From positions 1 through 47,032 of the forward strand of contig CACWXP010000025.1 in NCBI GenBank assembly GCA_902764875.1: 47,032 bases of DNA. The letters are read 5' to 3'. Within the stretch, counting starts at the first letter, position 1, and the number at the start of each line of letters is the position of its first letter. This document shows positions 34,029-43,002 of this stretch, piece by piece. The notes beneath the pieces are model-generated. The model was not told where the DNA came from, searched no databases, and saw only the letters and a program-made list of their open reading frames with translations. The position numbers and the translations under genes were made by a program. The stretch comes from an uncultured Eubacteriales bacterium. Lineage in GTDB: Bacteria; Bacillota; Clostridia; Christensenellales; Aristaeellaceae.

Positions 34029-35689
34029 ACAGCTTCCTCCGACATTTTTGATTGTGATTTCCCGCTCTGGAACAGGAATGCGGCAATCATCGGGTGGCAC
34101 AGGAAGATCCCTGCAAAATACCGCAGCAGCACCAAGGGGACAAAAGCGTTGCCGATCATATACAGCAACATCGCCCCGACAGGCAGCAGGAGCTTTGTCT
34201 TTCTCCGGTACCACAGATAAAAAAACAACAGCACCACCAGCCAGAGCTGCGCACCAATGGAAAAGAACATGCGCACCACCGGGATTTTCTCAAAGGAGAT
34301 CCGCAGGCCGATCGTCGTATAGAAATTCAGCAGCCATGGCAGCATGGTCCCGTGGCCCACCGGCTCCTCGTTCTCCGGCATAATGGCAAAGTAGCATTTA
34401 TCGTATCCCCAATAGGGATCTCCCGGCTTCGTGAAATACTGATTATAGCCATCAATCACGGCGTACGGATCCCACATTTTCTGCGTCTGGGCCAGAATAG
34501 CGTCAAGACAGATCCCGGGATATTTCATCCCGATCTTTCCGCAGAAGACCGCGTATTTGAACGCGTTCACCCGGATCCGGGCCTTGGTATCGTCCGCATA
34601 GGACGGAATATACCGCAGCCCTTCCAGATCCATGTATTCCGCGATGGTCTCCCGGTCTTCCTCCGGCCAGTTCTCTCCTTCCAGCACATACGCCCGACTC
34701 AGGGGCTGACTCAGAAGAGACATGGAGGAGGCCGGCGTCGGGCCATAGAGCACCGGCCGGCAGATCAGGCTCAGGATCCCGCCGATCAGCAGGAAGGATC
34801 CGATGCCGGAAACGGCCCAGACGGCCGCCCCGAGGAAATACTCCCTCCGGTTTTTCAGGAAAACACAAAGACTGACCAGGATCACCAGGATCAGAAACAG
34901 AATGCCCGCGTTGTTGTTTCTGGACTGGAACATCAGGCTCATCACGACGGCGCATCCGGCTGCTTTCAGAGGATTTCCTAGAATTCGCTCCTTCTCCGTG
35001 CGCAGCAGGTACAGGCAGAACACCGTATATGTAAACAACGCCGCAAACGTCACGTCCCGCAGTTCCTGAACCGCCAGCATCTGGACCACCGGGAACAGCG
35101 TACAGTAAAGCAGTCCATACCGGATCACATACCGGTGTACACCCTTTCGGATCAGCGTTCGCAGGATGTGGGTATACATCCCCGCCATCAGCAGCATCTG
35201 GAGAACCACATAGACCGTGACGCCGGTATCCCAGCTGCCCGTGAGGGAATGCATCGCCGGCAGCAGAAAGGTCACGATCGCCGAATGCAGCATCGGATAG
35301 TCGCCCCGGAAACCGAGCTGCTCTGTCACCTGGGCCAGTTCTCCCGAAGCATCATACCGGAACCCGCCCGGGTACTCAGCCAGAAACGCCGGCAGCCAGC
35401 AGAGCAGCAGAATCAGCGGAATCAGCCATTTCTTCCGGGCCAGGATTCCCGTTTCAGGCCCTTCTGCACGGTCTGTTTTTTCGAGCACCAGCCAGACAAG
35501 CGAGATCCCCAGGGCAAGCACGGGCGTCAACAGCAGAATTCCCGGCAGCTGTCCAAAGAAATCCACGCTGCCCTTCGCATCCAGTGCCCGGCCCCAGGAA
35601 GTCAGCGCCGAAAAGATCAGCCCAACAACCCCCGTGAAAACCCACCGCCGCCTGTCCGTCAGTGTTTTTTTCAGAATGTCCGTCATCAT
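34025..35689 (-). CDS. large multispanning membrane protein, DUF6020-like
   Basis: Integral membrane protein of 554 residues with about twelve hydrophobic segments. LPAFLAEYPGGFRYDASGELAQV and HSAIVTFLLPAMHSL near residue 110-150 resemble the first-loop region of GT-C-type glycosyltransferases and the DUF6020 family, with a possible acidic catalytic residue (inference). It could add a side-branch sugar outside the membrane. The start overlaps the DegT stop as ATGA; a second ATG follows at once, so the start is uncertain by one codon. Confidence 0.75.
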   Translation of the reverse strand: MMTDILKKTLTDRRRWVFTGVVGLIFSALTSWGRALDAKGSVDFFGQLPGILLLTPVLALGISLVWLVLEKTDRAEGPETGILARKKWLIPLILLLCWLPAFLAEYPGGFRYDASGELAQVTEQLGFRGDYPMLHSAIVTFLLPAMHSLTGSWDTGVTVYVVLQMLLMAGMYTHILRTLIRKGVHRYVIRYGLLYCTLFPVVQMLAVQELRDVTFAALFTYTVFCLYLLRTEKERILGNPLKAAGCAVVMSLMFQSRNNNAGILFLILVILVSLCVFLKNRREYFLGAAVWAVSGIGSFLLIGGILSLICRPVLYGPTPASSMSLLSQPLSRAYVLEGENWPEEDRETIAEYMDLEGLRYIPSYADDTKARIRVNAFKYAVFCGKIGMKYPGICLDAILAQTQKMWDPYAVIDGYNQYFTKPGDPYWGYDKCYFAIMPENEEPVGHGTMLPWLLNFYTTIGLRISFEKIPVVRMFFSIGAQLWLVVLLFFYLWYRRKTKLLLPVGAMLLYMIGNAFVPLVLLRYFAGIFLCHPMIAAFLFQSGKSQSKMSEEAV

Positions 35690-36816
35690 TTCCGGCAGAC
35701 CACCACAATTTCGCAGATCCGGTCGATGTCTTCCGTCTCCAGATCCGCGTACATCGGCAGCGTCAGCACATTCTCGCTGACCTTCAGGGCCACGGGCGTC
35801 TCCCTCGGGTCATATTTCCCTGCAAAGGCGGCGAAGGCGCTGGTCAGGGGCCAGAAATATTTCCTGGCGCCGATGTTGTGTTTGGCCAGCGCCTCAAAAA
35901 CCTCATTCCGATCCGCTCCGAATATTTCTTTATCAAACACCGCCGGAAAATAGCCGTAGTTGTGCCGCACTCCGGGCTGTACGCAGTTCAGTTGCAGGCC
36001 GGGAATTCCTTCCAGATATGTCCGGTAGCGAAGATCCGCCTGCCGCCGTTTTTCGATCTCCTTTTCCACGTGACGCAGATTGCAGAGGCCCATGGCCGCG
36101 CAGAATTCGTTCATCTTGGCATTGGCGCCGACCGCCCGTACCTCCTCCGGCCCGTGAATGCCGAAGTTCTTGAGGTTATACAGCTTTTCGCCGAGTTTCC
36201 CGTCCCGGAAACAGGCCGCGCCGCCCTCAATGGTATTGTATACTTTCGTGGCGTGGAAAGAGAAGCAACTCGCGTCCCCGAAAGTTCCGACACCTTTCCC
36301 GTTCACGGTTTCCCCGAAGGTGTGGCAGGCATCGTAGATCACTTTCAATCCATGTTTCCGGGCGATTCTTTCAATCGCCTCCGTATCGCAGATGTTCCCA
36401 TAAACATGCACCGGCAAAACCGCGCAGGTTTTCTCCGTAATTTTTTCTTCCAGCCTGTCCGGATCCATGGTAAAGGTTTCCGGATCAACGTCGCAGAACA
36501 CCGGTTCCAGCCCGTTACGCACGATCGCGTGGGTCGTGGAGGCGAAGGTGAAAGGTGTCGTGATTACCTCGTTCCGTCCGTCCTGCCCCAGCCCCATCGC
36601 CTGAAGCGTCAGCTCAATAGCCATGTGACCGTTGGTGAACAGGTCGATTCGTTCCACCCCCAGATATTCCCGCAACTTTTCCGCCAGCTCCGCGTGCTTT
36701 GGGCCCATGTTGGTCAGCCAGTGGCTGTCCCAGATGGGTCGGATTTCTTCCATGTATTCCTCAAAGGAAGGCATGGAAGAGCGGGTCACCAGGATTTCTT
36801 TCATGTTCTGAGTCAA
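35686..36816 (-). CDS. DegT/DnrJ/EryC1-family sugar aminotransferase
   Basis: PLP-dependent aminotransferase acting on a nucleotide-linked 4- or 3-keto sugar. It has FTNGHMAIELTLQAMGLG, TTPFTFASTTHAIVRNGLEPVFCDVD, YDACHTFGE (cofactor Asp) and the PLP lysine in SFHATKVYNTIEGG (K191). The length is 376 residues. The likely substrate is the RfbB product dTDP-4-dehydro-6-deoxyglucose, but FnlA's product is possible. TTG 36816 is preferred for AGAGG 8 bases upstream; ATG 36804 is the alternative. It lies 16 bases after the flippase. Confidence 0.9.
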   Translation of the reverse strand: MTQNMKEILVTRSSMPSFEEYMEEIRPIWDSHWLTNMGPKHAELAEKLREYLGVERIDLFTNGHMAIELTLQAMGLGQDGRNEVITTPFTFASTTHAIVRNGLEPVFCDVDPETFTMDPDRLEEKITEKTCAVLPVHVYGNICDTEAIERIARKHGLKVIYDACHTFGETVNGKGVGTFGDASCFSFHATKVYNTIEGGAACFRDGKLGEKLYNLKNFGIHGPEEVRAVGANAKMNEFCAAMGLCNLRHVEKEIEKRRQADLRYRTYLEGIPGLQLNCVQPGVRHNYGYFPAVFDKEIFGADRNEVFEALAKHNIGARKYFWPLTSAFAAFAGKYDPRETPVALKVSENVLTLPMYADLETEDIDRICEIVVVCRK

Positions 36817-36832
36817 ACTCTTTTCCTCTTTA

Positions 36833-38260
36833 CTATTTTTTATATCGGAAGTTTTTCAGCACATCCAGCAGATAGCGGTAGCTTTCGTTTTTTGTTGCCG
36901 CGGAAAGTCCGGCGTAAAGGGCCGCGCCGAGGACAACCTGAATCAGCAGCGTTGCCCAGTCCGGAAGGCCGATCAACCCGACAACAAACACGCATCCTCC
37001 CATCACAGCGGCCAGCAGGATGTTCGGCAGAATATCCCTGATCTGATCCCCGTAGCTGTAGTCCAGCAGCTTCCGGTTCGGCCAGGTGTTGATCAGTTGA
37101 CAAAGCAGGCTGTTGACCAGCGTGCTCAGCGCCATCGCCAGCACGCTGATGTGCATCGTGATCAGGATCAGTGCAATGCCGATCACCTTTTTCAGAATCT
37201 CCAGTTTCAGAAAAAGGTCGCTGCGGCCCAGAGCCTTGATAGCGTTCAGGTTCGCGGTATGAATCGGGAAGAAAAGCATCGACGCGCAGAAGATCTGCAG
37301 ATACGGCACGCAGGGCATCCACTTCTCCGTCAGAATCAAACGGACCATCGGCGTTCCGACGCAGGCGATGCCGATCATCAGCGGCGCCATGATATAGGTG
37401 CTCGTCATGATGGCCCGGCGGGTCATCGCGCGGACCTTATACCGCTCATCCTGTTCCCGGCTCATGGTCGGCAGCAGCACGCTGTCGATAGAGGTATTCA
37501 CATTGGCGGCGATGACCTGGGGAAAAAGCTCGCCCCGGTTGTAGAAAGCCAGGTCTTCCGACGTGTATTTCCGGCCGATAATCAGCGACCGCGCCTCGTT
37601 GTACAGCGTGTCCAGCAGGGCTGAAAGCAGCAGCTTCCATCCGTAGGAAAGCAGGCCTTTCAGCCGTTCGAAAGAAAACATCCTTCTTGGATGCCATTTC
37701 ACCGTAATCGTCAGGATCACCGTGTCCGTCAGCACGTTGAACAGCTGCTGGGCCACCAGCGCCCACACCCCGTATCCCCGGTAGGCCATCGTGATACCGA
37801 TCACCGCGGCGCCGACGGTACCGCCCAGGGTCGAGAAAAAGAACTTCCGGAACTGCATCGTCCGAGAGACATAAGCTTGGTAGACGTTCTTGACCCCTGA
37901 GATCACGATCTGGAGTCCCAGCACCCGCAGGATCAGCGTCAGTTCCTCCCGGTGATAGAAGGAGGCCACCAGCGGGGAAATCAGGAACAGAATCCCGTAG
38001 AGCACAATGCACCAGACCACGTTGAACCAGAAGACGCTGGAAAAATCCAGGTCGTCCGCGTCCTTCTTCTGGATCAGGGCGTTGCCCAGGCCGCTGTCCA
38101 CAAACACGTTGAATACCGTGATGAAAACCGCCACCATGGCGATCACGCCGTACTGCTCCGGCAGCAAAATCCGGGCCAGCACCAGCTCCACCAGCAGCTT
38201 CACGCCCTGGGCCCCGACGCGCTCTGCCAAGCGCCACAGGAAATTTTTGATCACGTTCAC
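36833..38260 (-). CDS. Wzx-type polysaccharide flippase (WzxC-like)
   Basis: Exports the lipid-linked repeat unit across the membrane. It has 475 residues with hydrophobic helices throughout. The start IKNFLWRLAERVGAQGVKLLVELVLARILLPEQYG and the DSGLGNALIQKKDADDLDFSSVFW segment are typical of the WzxC/EpsK branch. GTG 38260 is chosen because it overlaps the previous stop as GTGA and has GGGGA 8 bases upstream. The longer frame to 38341 mirrors the glycosyltransferase. Confidence 0.92.
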   Translation of the reverse strand: MNVIKNFLWRLAERVGAQGVKLLVELVLARILLPEQYGVIAMVAVFITVFNVFVDSGLGNALIQKKDADDLDFSSVFWFNVVWCIVLYGILFLISPLVASFYHREELTLILRVLGLQIVISGVKNVYQAYVSRTMQFRKFFFSTLGGTVGAAVIGITMAYRGYGVWALVAQQLFNVLTDTVILTITVKWHPRRMFSFERLKGLLSYGWKLLLSALLDTLYNEARSLIIGRKYTSEDLAFYNRGELFPQVIAANVNTSIDSVLLPTMSREQDERYKVRAMTRRAIMTSTYIMAPLMIGIACVGTPMVRLILTEKWMPCVPYLQIFCASMLFFPIHTANLNAIKALGRSDLFLKLEILKKVIGIALILITMHISVLAMALSTLVNSLLCQLINTWPNRKLLDYSYGDQIRDILPNILLAAVMGGCVFVVGLIGLPDWATLLIQVVLGAALYAGLSAATKNESYRYLLDVLKNFRYKK

Positions 38261-39231
38261 TTCCGGATTCCCCGAATCATATCTTTCACCCTGTTCATGG
38301 GCCCCGGAATCACCGTGCGGATCTTCTCCAGTGTCCGCCACACCGGCGACGCGTCGTCATAGGCGTGCAGGTATTTTTTCATGTTTTCCCGGTCCCCAAG
38401 GTTTGCATACATGTCAAACAGCTGGCGATCCCGTACTTTCCGGATCAATTCCGTGTATTTTCCTTCCGTATAAGCGTCCATTCGGTCCATCATGTTCGCG
38501 AATTCGACCACGCGCGCCCTGTAAACCTCCGGCCGCTTATGCGTGTCGTCAGAAAAGGAACCGGAATTCCCGATCCGGTAGGCGCCGGTCAGCCGGTCGA
38601 TGTAATGCACCTTTCCCTTCAGCGCCATATACACCATCCGCGCATAATCCTCGTTCACGCAGGTGCCGAGGAACGGAATAATCACGTCCTCTTCCAGGCA
38701 GGCCTTCCGGTAGACCACGGTGTTGGTGGCCGCCTTCCAGCCTTCGAGAATTTCTTCGACGGTCAGATCCCGTGAAGCAGTGTACGTCCGGAAAACCTTA
38801 TCTGTCCGCAGGGTGCCATCCGGGTTTGCGTAGTGGGAGGCCGTGACGCACATGCTGCAGTCCGGATGGCTTTCCAGCCAGTCTGTCTGGATCTGCAGTT
38901 TTTCCGGATCCGTCCAGAAATCGTCGCCTTCGCAGATCGCGATATATTTCCCCCGGGCCATGGCAAACATCTTCGCGAAGGAATCGTTGGTCAGACCCCG
39001 GCTGAAATGGTTGAACTCCAGAATGAAGGGGATCACCAGGCCCGGGTATTTCTGCGCGTATGCCCGGATGATGTCCCCCGTGCCGTCGGTAGAGCAGTCG
39101 TCCCGGACGATGATTTCAAAAGGGAAATCCGTCTTCTGCGAAACCATACCGTCCAGGCATTGGGCAATATACTTTTCGTGGTTATATGTCGTTACAAGCA
39201 CGCTGACCAGGCATTCGTATTCCTGATCCAA
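38257..39231 (-). CDS. family 2 glycosyltransferase
   Basis: Inverting GT-A glycosyltransferase that adds a sugar to the growing repeat unit on the cytoplasmic face. CLVSVLVTTYNHEKYIAQCLDGM starts the fold, IIVRDDCSTDGT binds the nucleotide, and ICEGDDFWTDPEKL is the DXD-type metal motif. The length is about 324 residues. TTG 39231 gives 9-base spacing from AAGGAG; another TTG at 39237 lies only 3 bases from it. It is packed between a polymerase-like gene and the flippase. Confidence 0.9.
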   Translation of the reverse strand: MDQEYECLVSVLVTTYNHEKYIAQCLDGMVSQKTDFPFEIIVRDDCSTDGTGDIIRAYAQKYPGLVIPFILEFNHFSRGLTNDSFAKMFAMARGKYIAICEGDDFWTDPEKLQIQTDWLESHPDCSMCVTASHYANPDGTLRTDKVFRTYTASRDLTVEEILEGWKAATNTVVYRKACLEEDVIIPFLGTCVNEDYARMVYMALKGKVHYIDRLTGAYRIGNSGSFSDDTHKRPEVYRARVVEFANMMDRMDAYTEGKYTELIRKVRDRQLFDMYANLGDRENMKKYLHAYDDASPVWRTLEKIRTVIPGPMNRVKDMIRGIRK

Positions 39232-39237
39232 GTCCAA

Positions 39238-40578
39238 TCACTCCTTCTGAATGCCCGGCAGGGGCTTGAAACTCTCCGGCACATCGGGAACCGGATCACC
39301 GCTGTCATACCCGCCCCAGACCAATCCCGCTGCCAGCAGGATAAACACCACAGTCAGATCGCTGTGGATCAGGAACATTCCTTTGAAATTGACGATGCCG
39401 AAGACAAACAGCCACAGTACCGCCCAAAAGATCCCGGTCTCCCGACGGACGGCCTTACTGCGCATCATCCGCCACAGGGTCAGCAAATACGTCCCGTACA
39501 TCGCTACACAATACACCAGACCGCCGCGCCAAAGGTCGTTCATAAAGCCAATGTCCGACGCCGTGCCGTATTTTTCCTCCACTACGCCGCCGATAATTTC
39601 CGTGCCGGCGCCGAAGATCAGCTTCAGCCCCTTCGGAAAATGATCCGGCGAAAGCATCCAGGCAATTTCCCCGAAGTACCCGTCCGAATATCCCGTTTCC
39701 TCGCCCGCCACAAAGGTGGAAACCTGCTCAAGCCCCCGGGTCAGCCATTCGTGGGTCATCGGATTAACAAAGCGCACAAGCCCGAGGCCGAAATACGCAG
39801 CCGCCGCGAAACCAAGCGCGATTCCGATATATGCCAGAATCCGTTTCCAATCCTTCGTGAACAGCAGGGCAATACCGACTGCCGCCATACCGGCCGCCAG
39901 CAGGTATACCGATACCCTGGCATTGATGTTTGCCGAGAAAGCCAGCACAGGAAACGCGATCAGCCACAAATGTTTTCCCCGCACACCGCGCCAGAAGGCG
40001 ACACAGGCAAGAATCGCCTGCACATAGGCCGCCGTGGAGGTCAGATTCGCCGCCAGGCCGAAGTTCCGGTAAGCGGACAGCTTGACAGCGATCATTTTGG
40101 ATGACCCGTAGGCAATGGTTTTCTCCGTAAAGAACTCTTTAACAGCAGGGATAAGGAAAGCCGCTATGACGGTCGCCGCCATCAGCAAACCCGTCCAAAG
40201 AATATGATCCAGCAGTTCGGAAACCCCAAGGCCCCGTTTTCGAAGCGCAACCCAGCAGACCAGCGCGAAAGGGATATCTGCCGCCATCCAGTAGGCAAAA
40301 AAGCCGTGCTGCGAGAAGGGATTGCCATTCAGCTTTGACAGCACCATGAGATAAGCAAAAACAACGCCGAGGAAAACCTCTGTCCAAATAACCGTCCGAA
40401 GCTTCACAAATGCCTTCAGTTCCTTCCAGTTCAGCAGAAGGTAAACGACGGAAGGAATCATCACCAGCCAGGCGCTGTTGGATGTGAACAGCGGCGAGAG
40501 GATCGGCGGATTGTAAATCAGCAGGTACATGAACAGGATCATGGGAATGCTGATCATTTTCTTTCCGATTTTGATCAT
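39238..40578 (-). CDS. second polymerase-like integral membrane protein
   Basis: Hydrophobic protein of 446 residues with about eleven transmembrane segments. A soluble loop at about 270-340 contains FPKGLKLIFGAGTEIIGGVVEEKYGTASDIGFMNDLWRGGL, the GxGT...sDxGf..........G pattern of Wzy-type polymerases. The operon therefore encodes two such proteins; this one probably polymerises while the other ligates, or the reverse. The ATG has AAGGAT upstream and lies 20 bases after the preceding gene. Confidence 0.78.
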   Translation of the reverse strand: MIKIGKKMISIPMILFMYLLIYNPPILSPLFTSNSAWLVMIPSVVYLLLNWKELKAFVKLRTVIWTEVFLGVVFAYLMVLSKLNGNPFSQHGFFAYWMAADIPFALVCWVALRKRGLGVSELLDHILWTGLLMAATVIAAFLIPAVKEFFTEKTIAYGSSKMIAVKLSAYRNFGLAANLTSTAAYVQAILACVAFWRGVRGKHLWLIAFPVLAFSANINARVSVYLLAAGMAAVGIALLFTKDWKRILAYIGIALGFAAAAYFGLGLVRFVNPMTHEWLTRGLEQVSTFVAGEETGYSDGYFGEIAWMLSPDHFPKGLKLIFGAGTEIIGGVVEEKYGTASDIGFMNDLWRGGLVYCVAMYGTYLLTLWRMMRSKAVRRETGIFWAVLWLFVFGIVNFKGMFLIHSDLTVVFILLAAGLVWGGYDSGDPVPDVPESFKPLPGIQKE

Positions 40579-40598
40579 TCGGTTATATCCTTATTGTT

Positions 40599-41903
40599 TC
40601 ATGCTTTGCTCGCAGCATCGACAAGAGCTTTGCGAACAGTTTCCCGGGTTCCCTCCGGAGAATGGTTCTTTCGGGCCAGTGCTTTCGCGTTTTCCATCAT
40701 TCTCCTGTATTCCGCCTCGTCTGTAAACATGCGTTCCAAAATCCCCGGCAGTTCTTCCGGAGCAGTTGCAATAAACGCTGCATCGTTGCGGATCAGATAA
40801 TCCATGGAAGCAACCTCCGCCGGACCGAAGGCCAGCAGCCCTGTCCCGCTGGCCAGGCAATCCGGAATCTTCGTCGAAAAAGAGTATCGCACCTGCGCCC
40901 GGATCATGGGGTCAAAGGATTCCGTGTGAATCACAGCCTTGGCTTTCCGGATGATGCCAGCCACCTGATTCCCCGGAACCGCTCCATGAAAGTGGATTCC
41001 CGGATGGTTCTTCAAGGGAACCAAATAAGCCGGGTCTGTTTCCGCAGAGTAGACATCCACTGCCTCCGGAATCCCGTTTCCGCCGCATTTCTTCAGTGCA
41101 TCCGCAATGGCGCACAGCTGTTCATTTCGCCCCAGGCTCACATCGCCGAGATAGACAATCCCCGCCTTTTCCGTCGTTTCCATTTCTTCTCCGGTCCCGG
41201 ATGCCGCATAAACCACGCCGCACTTGCGGCCGAACAACTCACTGTATGCCTCCGACATCATCTCGTTCAGCGTCAGAATCCCGGCCGCGCCGTCCATGGT
41301 CTCCCGAACGACCTTCATGAAACATCTCTGGCGGAACTCCCCCAGGAACATCTCCCGGTTGGGGTTAAAAAGATAGAAATCGTCAAAACAGCAGACTACA
41401 TACGGAACGCCCAGCCGTCTTGCGAGAAACTGTGTGATCCGATAGGAAAAGGCATAATCCCCGGAGGCATAGAAAATCACGTCCGGTTTGAAATTCTCCG
41501 CCCATTCCACCATGCCGGAATGCTTCCATCCGGAGACATGCCACATTGCGTCACGCCCGAGGAAAATCAGCGGTGTCCGCCGCCGACCGTAGTTGTAAAC
41601 GCCGGTGAGGTTCCCTTTGTCCAAAGTACTTCCGCGATCCGTCCGAACATCCGATTCCGAATAGATTTTCCCCCGACGACGGCGCCGGAAGACGGATTTC
41701 AGCGCATCGGGATCCGTGAACCGGAAATAGTTTCCGCAAAGAGGATCTGTCGGCACTTCCGATTGAATGTACAACTGCGCAATGGCATCAGAAGGCCAGC
41801 CGGAAAAATAGGTATCCATGGTTCTTCCCATACCGGTGGTCCTGGACAGCACCTCATGGCTGATGATCAATACCCTTGGATAGTGACGTTCGGTGTCGTG
41901 CAA
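40599..41903 (-). CDS. glycosyltransferase, GT-B fold (family 4-like)
   Basis: Probable retaining glycosyltransferase of 434 residues. The N-terminal half starts RVLIISHEVLSRTTGMGRTM, and the nucleotide-binding half has IVYLGDVSLGRNEQLCAIADAL and GIHFHGAVPGNQVAGIIRKAKAVIHTES. The usual E..G.P..EA motif is weakened to SFSTKIPDCLASGTGLLAFGP, so the donor is hard to guess. TTG start with AGAGGT upstream. The long hairpin copy A ends about 18 bases before it. Confidence 0.82.
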   Translation of the reverse strand: MHDTERHYPRVLIISHEVLSRTTGMGRTMDTYFSGWPSDAIAQLYIQSEVPTDPLCGNYFRFTDPDALKSVFRRRRRGKIYSESDVRTDRGSTLDKGNLTGVYNYGRRRTPLIFLGRDAMWHVSGWKHSGMVEWAENFKPDVIFYASGDYAFSYRITQFLARRLGVPYVVCCFDDFYLFNPNREMFLGEFRQRCFMKVVRETMDGAAGILTLNEMMSEAYSELFGRKCGVVYAASGTGEEMETTEKAGIVYLGDVSLGRNEQLCAIADALKKCGGNGIPEAVDVYSAETDPAYLVPLKNHPGIHFHGAVPGNQVAGIIRKAKAVIHTESFDPMIRAQVRYSFSTKIPDCLASGTGLLAFGPAEVASMDYLIRNDAAFIATAPEELPGILERMFTDEAEYRRMMENAKALARKNHSPEGTRETVRKALVDAASKA

Positions 41904-41920
41904 CGTTTATACCTCTGAAC

Positions 41921-41986
41921 AGCCCGGGATACAAGGCTTTCCGGTGTAGTATTACTGATACACCGGAAAGCCTGTATCCCCGGGCT
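41921..41986. repeat. intercistronic hairpin, copy A (licD/GT gap)
   Basis: The longest copy: two 28-base arms (41921-41948 and 41959-41986) pair almost perfectly around a 10-base loop. The inner stem is GGCTTTCCGGTGTA / TACACCGGAAAGCC and the outer stem AGCCCGGG / CCCGGGCT, with small bulges. It lies between the licD-like stop and the RBS of the next gene. The remainder of the 122-base gap shows nothing else. Confidence 0.8.
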
Positions 41987-42025
41987 CACCGGTTCGTCTC
42001 CATCTGCAACGGAGGGGACATCCCT

Positions 42026-42838
42026 TCACTCCAGATAGCTTTGATGCAGATCGCAGGAAAGAAAGTCGTGGTTGGTAACGCGCTTTTCTTCCGGCGGCAA
42101 CTGATGCCAGTCACCAAAAAGAGCGGTCAGAAATTCATCAGCATGCTCGGCTCCGAGAATCTGATGCCCTTCAAAGGGATAATCAGTTGGGGTTCCAAAA
42201 AGTTCCCGCAAAACAACGGAACGATCCGACAAATCTTCCAGCAAACTTCCGACCCATTTCGAACGGTCGAAATCGTACTTCGTGCACATCCGGCTGATTT
42301 CCTTGCGCAGAACAGTATTGTCCACAATGCGGTCCGGGATGATCTTGGCCAGCACCGCAGCCAAGTTTTTCAGCGCGCTGCGCCCTTCCCGCACAACAGT
42401 AACCCGGGCCAGATAGAGCCAGGCCTTGCGCTTGATTTTTCCGTAATACTTCAGGTCCGGACCCTCACCGTTCCCGATACCGTCCAGCGGGAAAACATCC
42501 AGAAACAGGCCCCTTTTCAGCCCGGTAGCGACGTCTTCCTGCAAAGTCGTTGATGTGTCATATAGTTTTGAGAAGAAATAGCAGAATTTCGGATCCGGGG
42601 AGTTTTCGGTTTCAAGAACATAGCCGTCGCGGATTTCACTGCCCATCAGTTCGGCAAGGCGCTCGTAGTCCGGCCGGGGCATGCCCACGTCCACATCGTC
42701 GTCCCAGGGGATGAAGCCCTGATGGCGGCAGGCCCCGAGAAGCGTACCACCCAGAGCGTAATAACGCAGGTTGTTCGCCCGGCAGAAGCCGTCGAACCAC
42801 ACCAGCATATCGAGGAGTTTTTTCTGAATTTCGGTCAT
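42026..42838 (-). CDS. LicD-family phosphotransferase
   Basis: LicD-type enzyme, known for moving phosphocholine or another phospho-group from a CDP-activated donor onto a glycan. It has 270 residues. The diagnostic block YYALGGTLLGACRHQGFIPW then DDDVDVGMPRPDYERL is at about 27-61, with its Asp triad. ATG 42838 is chosen for AAAGGAT 5 bases upstream; a longer frame to 42898 runs through hairpin copy B. A LicC-like cytidylyltransferase is encoded about 22 kb away in the same window. Confidence 0.88.
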   Translation of the reverse strand: MTEIQKKLLDMLVWFDGFCRANNLRYYALGGTLLGACRHQGFIPWDDDVDVGMPRPDYERLAELMGSEIRDGYVLETENSPDPKFCYFFSKLYDTSTTLQEDVATGLKRGLFLDVFPLDGIGNGEGPDLKYYGKIKRKAWLYLARVTVVREGRSALKNLAAVLAKIIPDRIVDNTVLRKEISRMCTKYDFDRSKWVGSLLEDLSDRSVVLRELFGTPTDYPFEGHQILGAEHADEFLTALFGDWHQLPPEEKRVTNHDFLSCDLHQSYLE

Positions 42839-42854
42839 AACAGATCCTTTAAAG

Positions 42855-42918
42855 CCACAGGACACAAGGCTTTCCGGTGTCGAATGATGCTGAAACACCG
42901 GAAAGCCTGTGCCTGCGG
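42855..42918. repeat. intercistronic hairpin, copy B (GT2/licD gap)
   Basis: Arms 42855-42880 and 42895-42918 pair through the core GGCTTTCCGGTGT / ACACCGGAAAGCC and an outer CCACAGG / CCTGCGG section. The loop is CGAATGATGCTGAA (TTCAGCATCATTCG on the minus strand). It lies just upstream of the licD RBS. Confidence 0.8.
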
Positions 42919-42962
42919 TCTCCGACGTAGTTTTATGCTGAAGCCTGTGTCTGCGACCTCCG
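42903..42962. repeat. tandem partial copy of the hairpin arm
   Basis: The 22-base word AAGCCTGTGYCTGCGRYCTCCG occurs at 42903-42924 (the second arm of copy B) and again at 42941-42962, a period of 38. The second occurrence also has ATGCTGAA directly before it, so it looks like an arm plus loop end without its partner arm. Confidence 0.6.
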
Positions 42963-43002
42963 GCTTGGGTTCAGCGGTGAATGAAAGGTTTTTATCGAAG
43001 AA

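Noticed and set aside
35662-37041. 459-codon plus-strand frame over the DegT aminotransferase
   Set aside because: Antisense to a gene with clear PLP motifs; no recognisable domain and no RBS.
41921-41986. Hairpin copy A as an intrinsic terminator
   Set aside because: Despite the long stem no T-run follows on the minus strand, and the next operon gene begins about 18 bases later with a good RBS.
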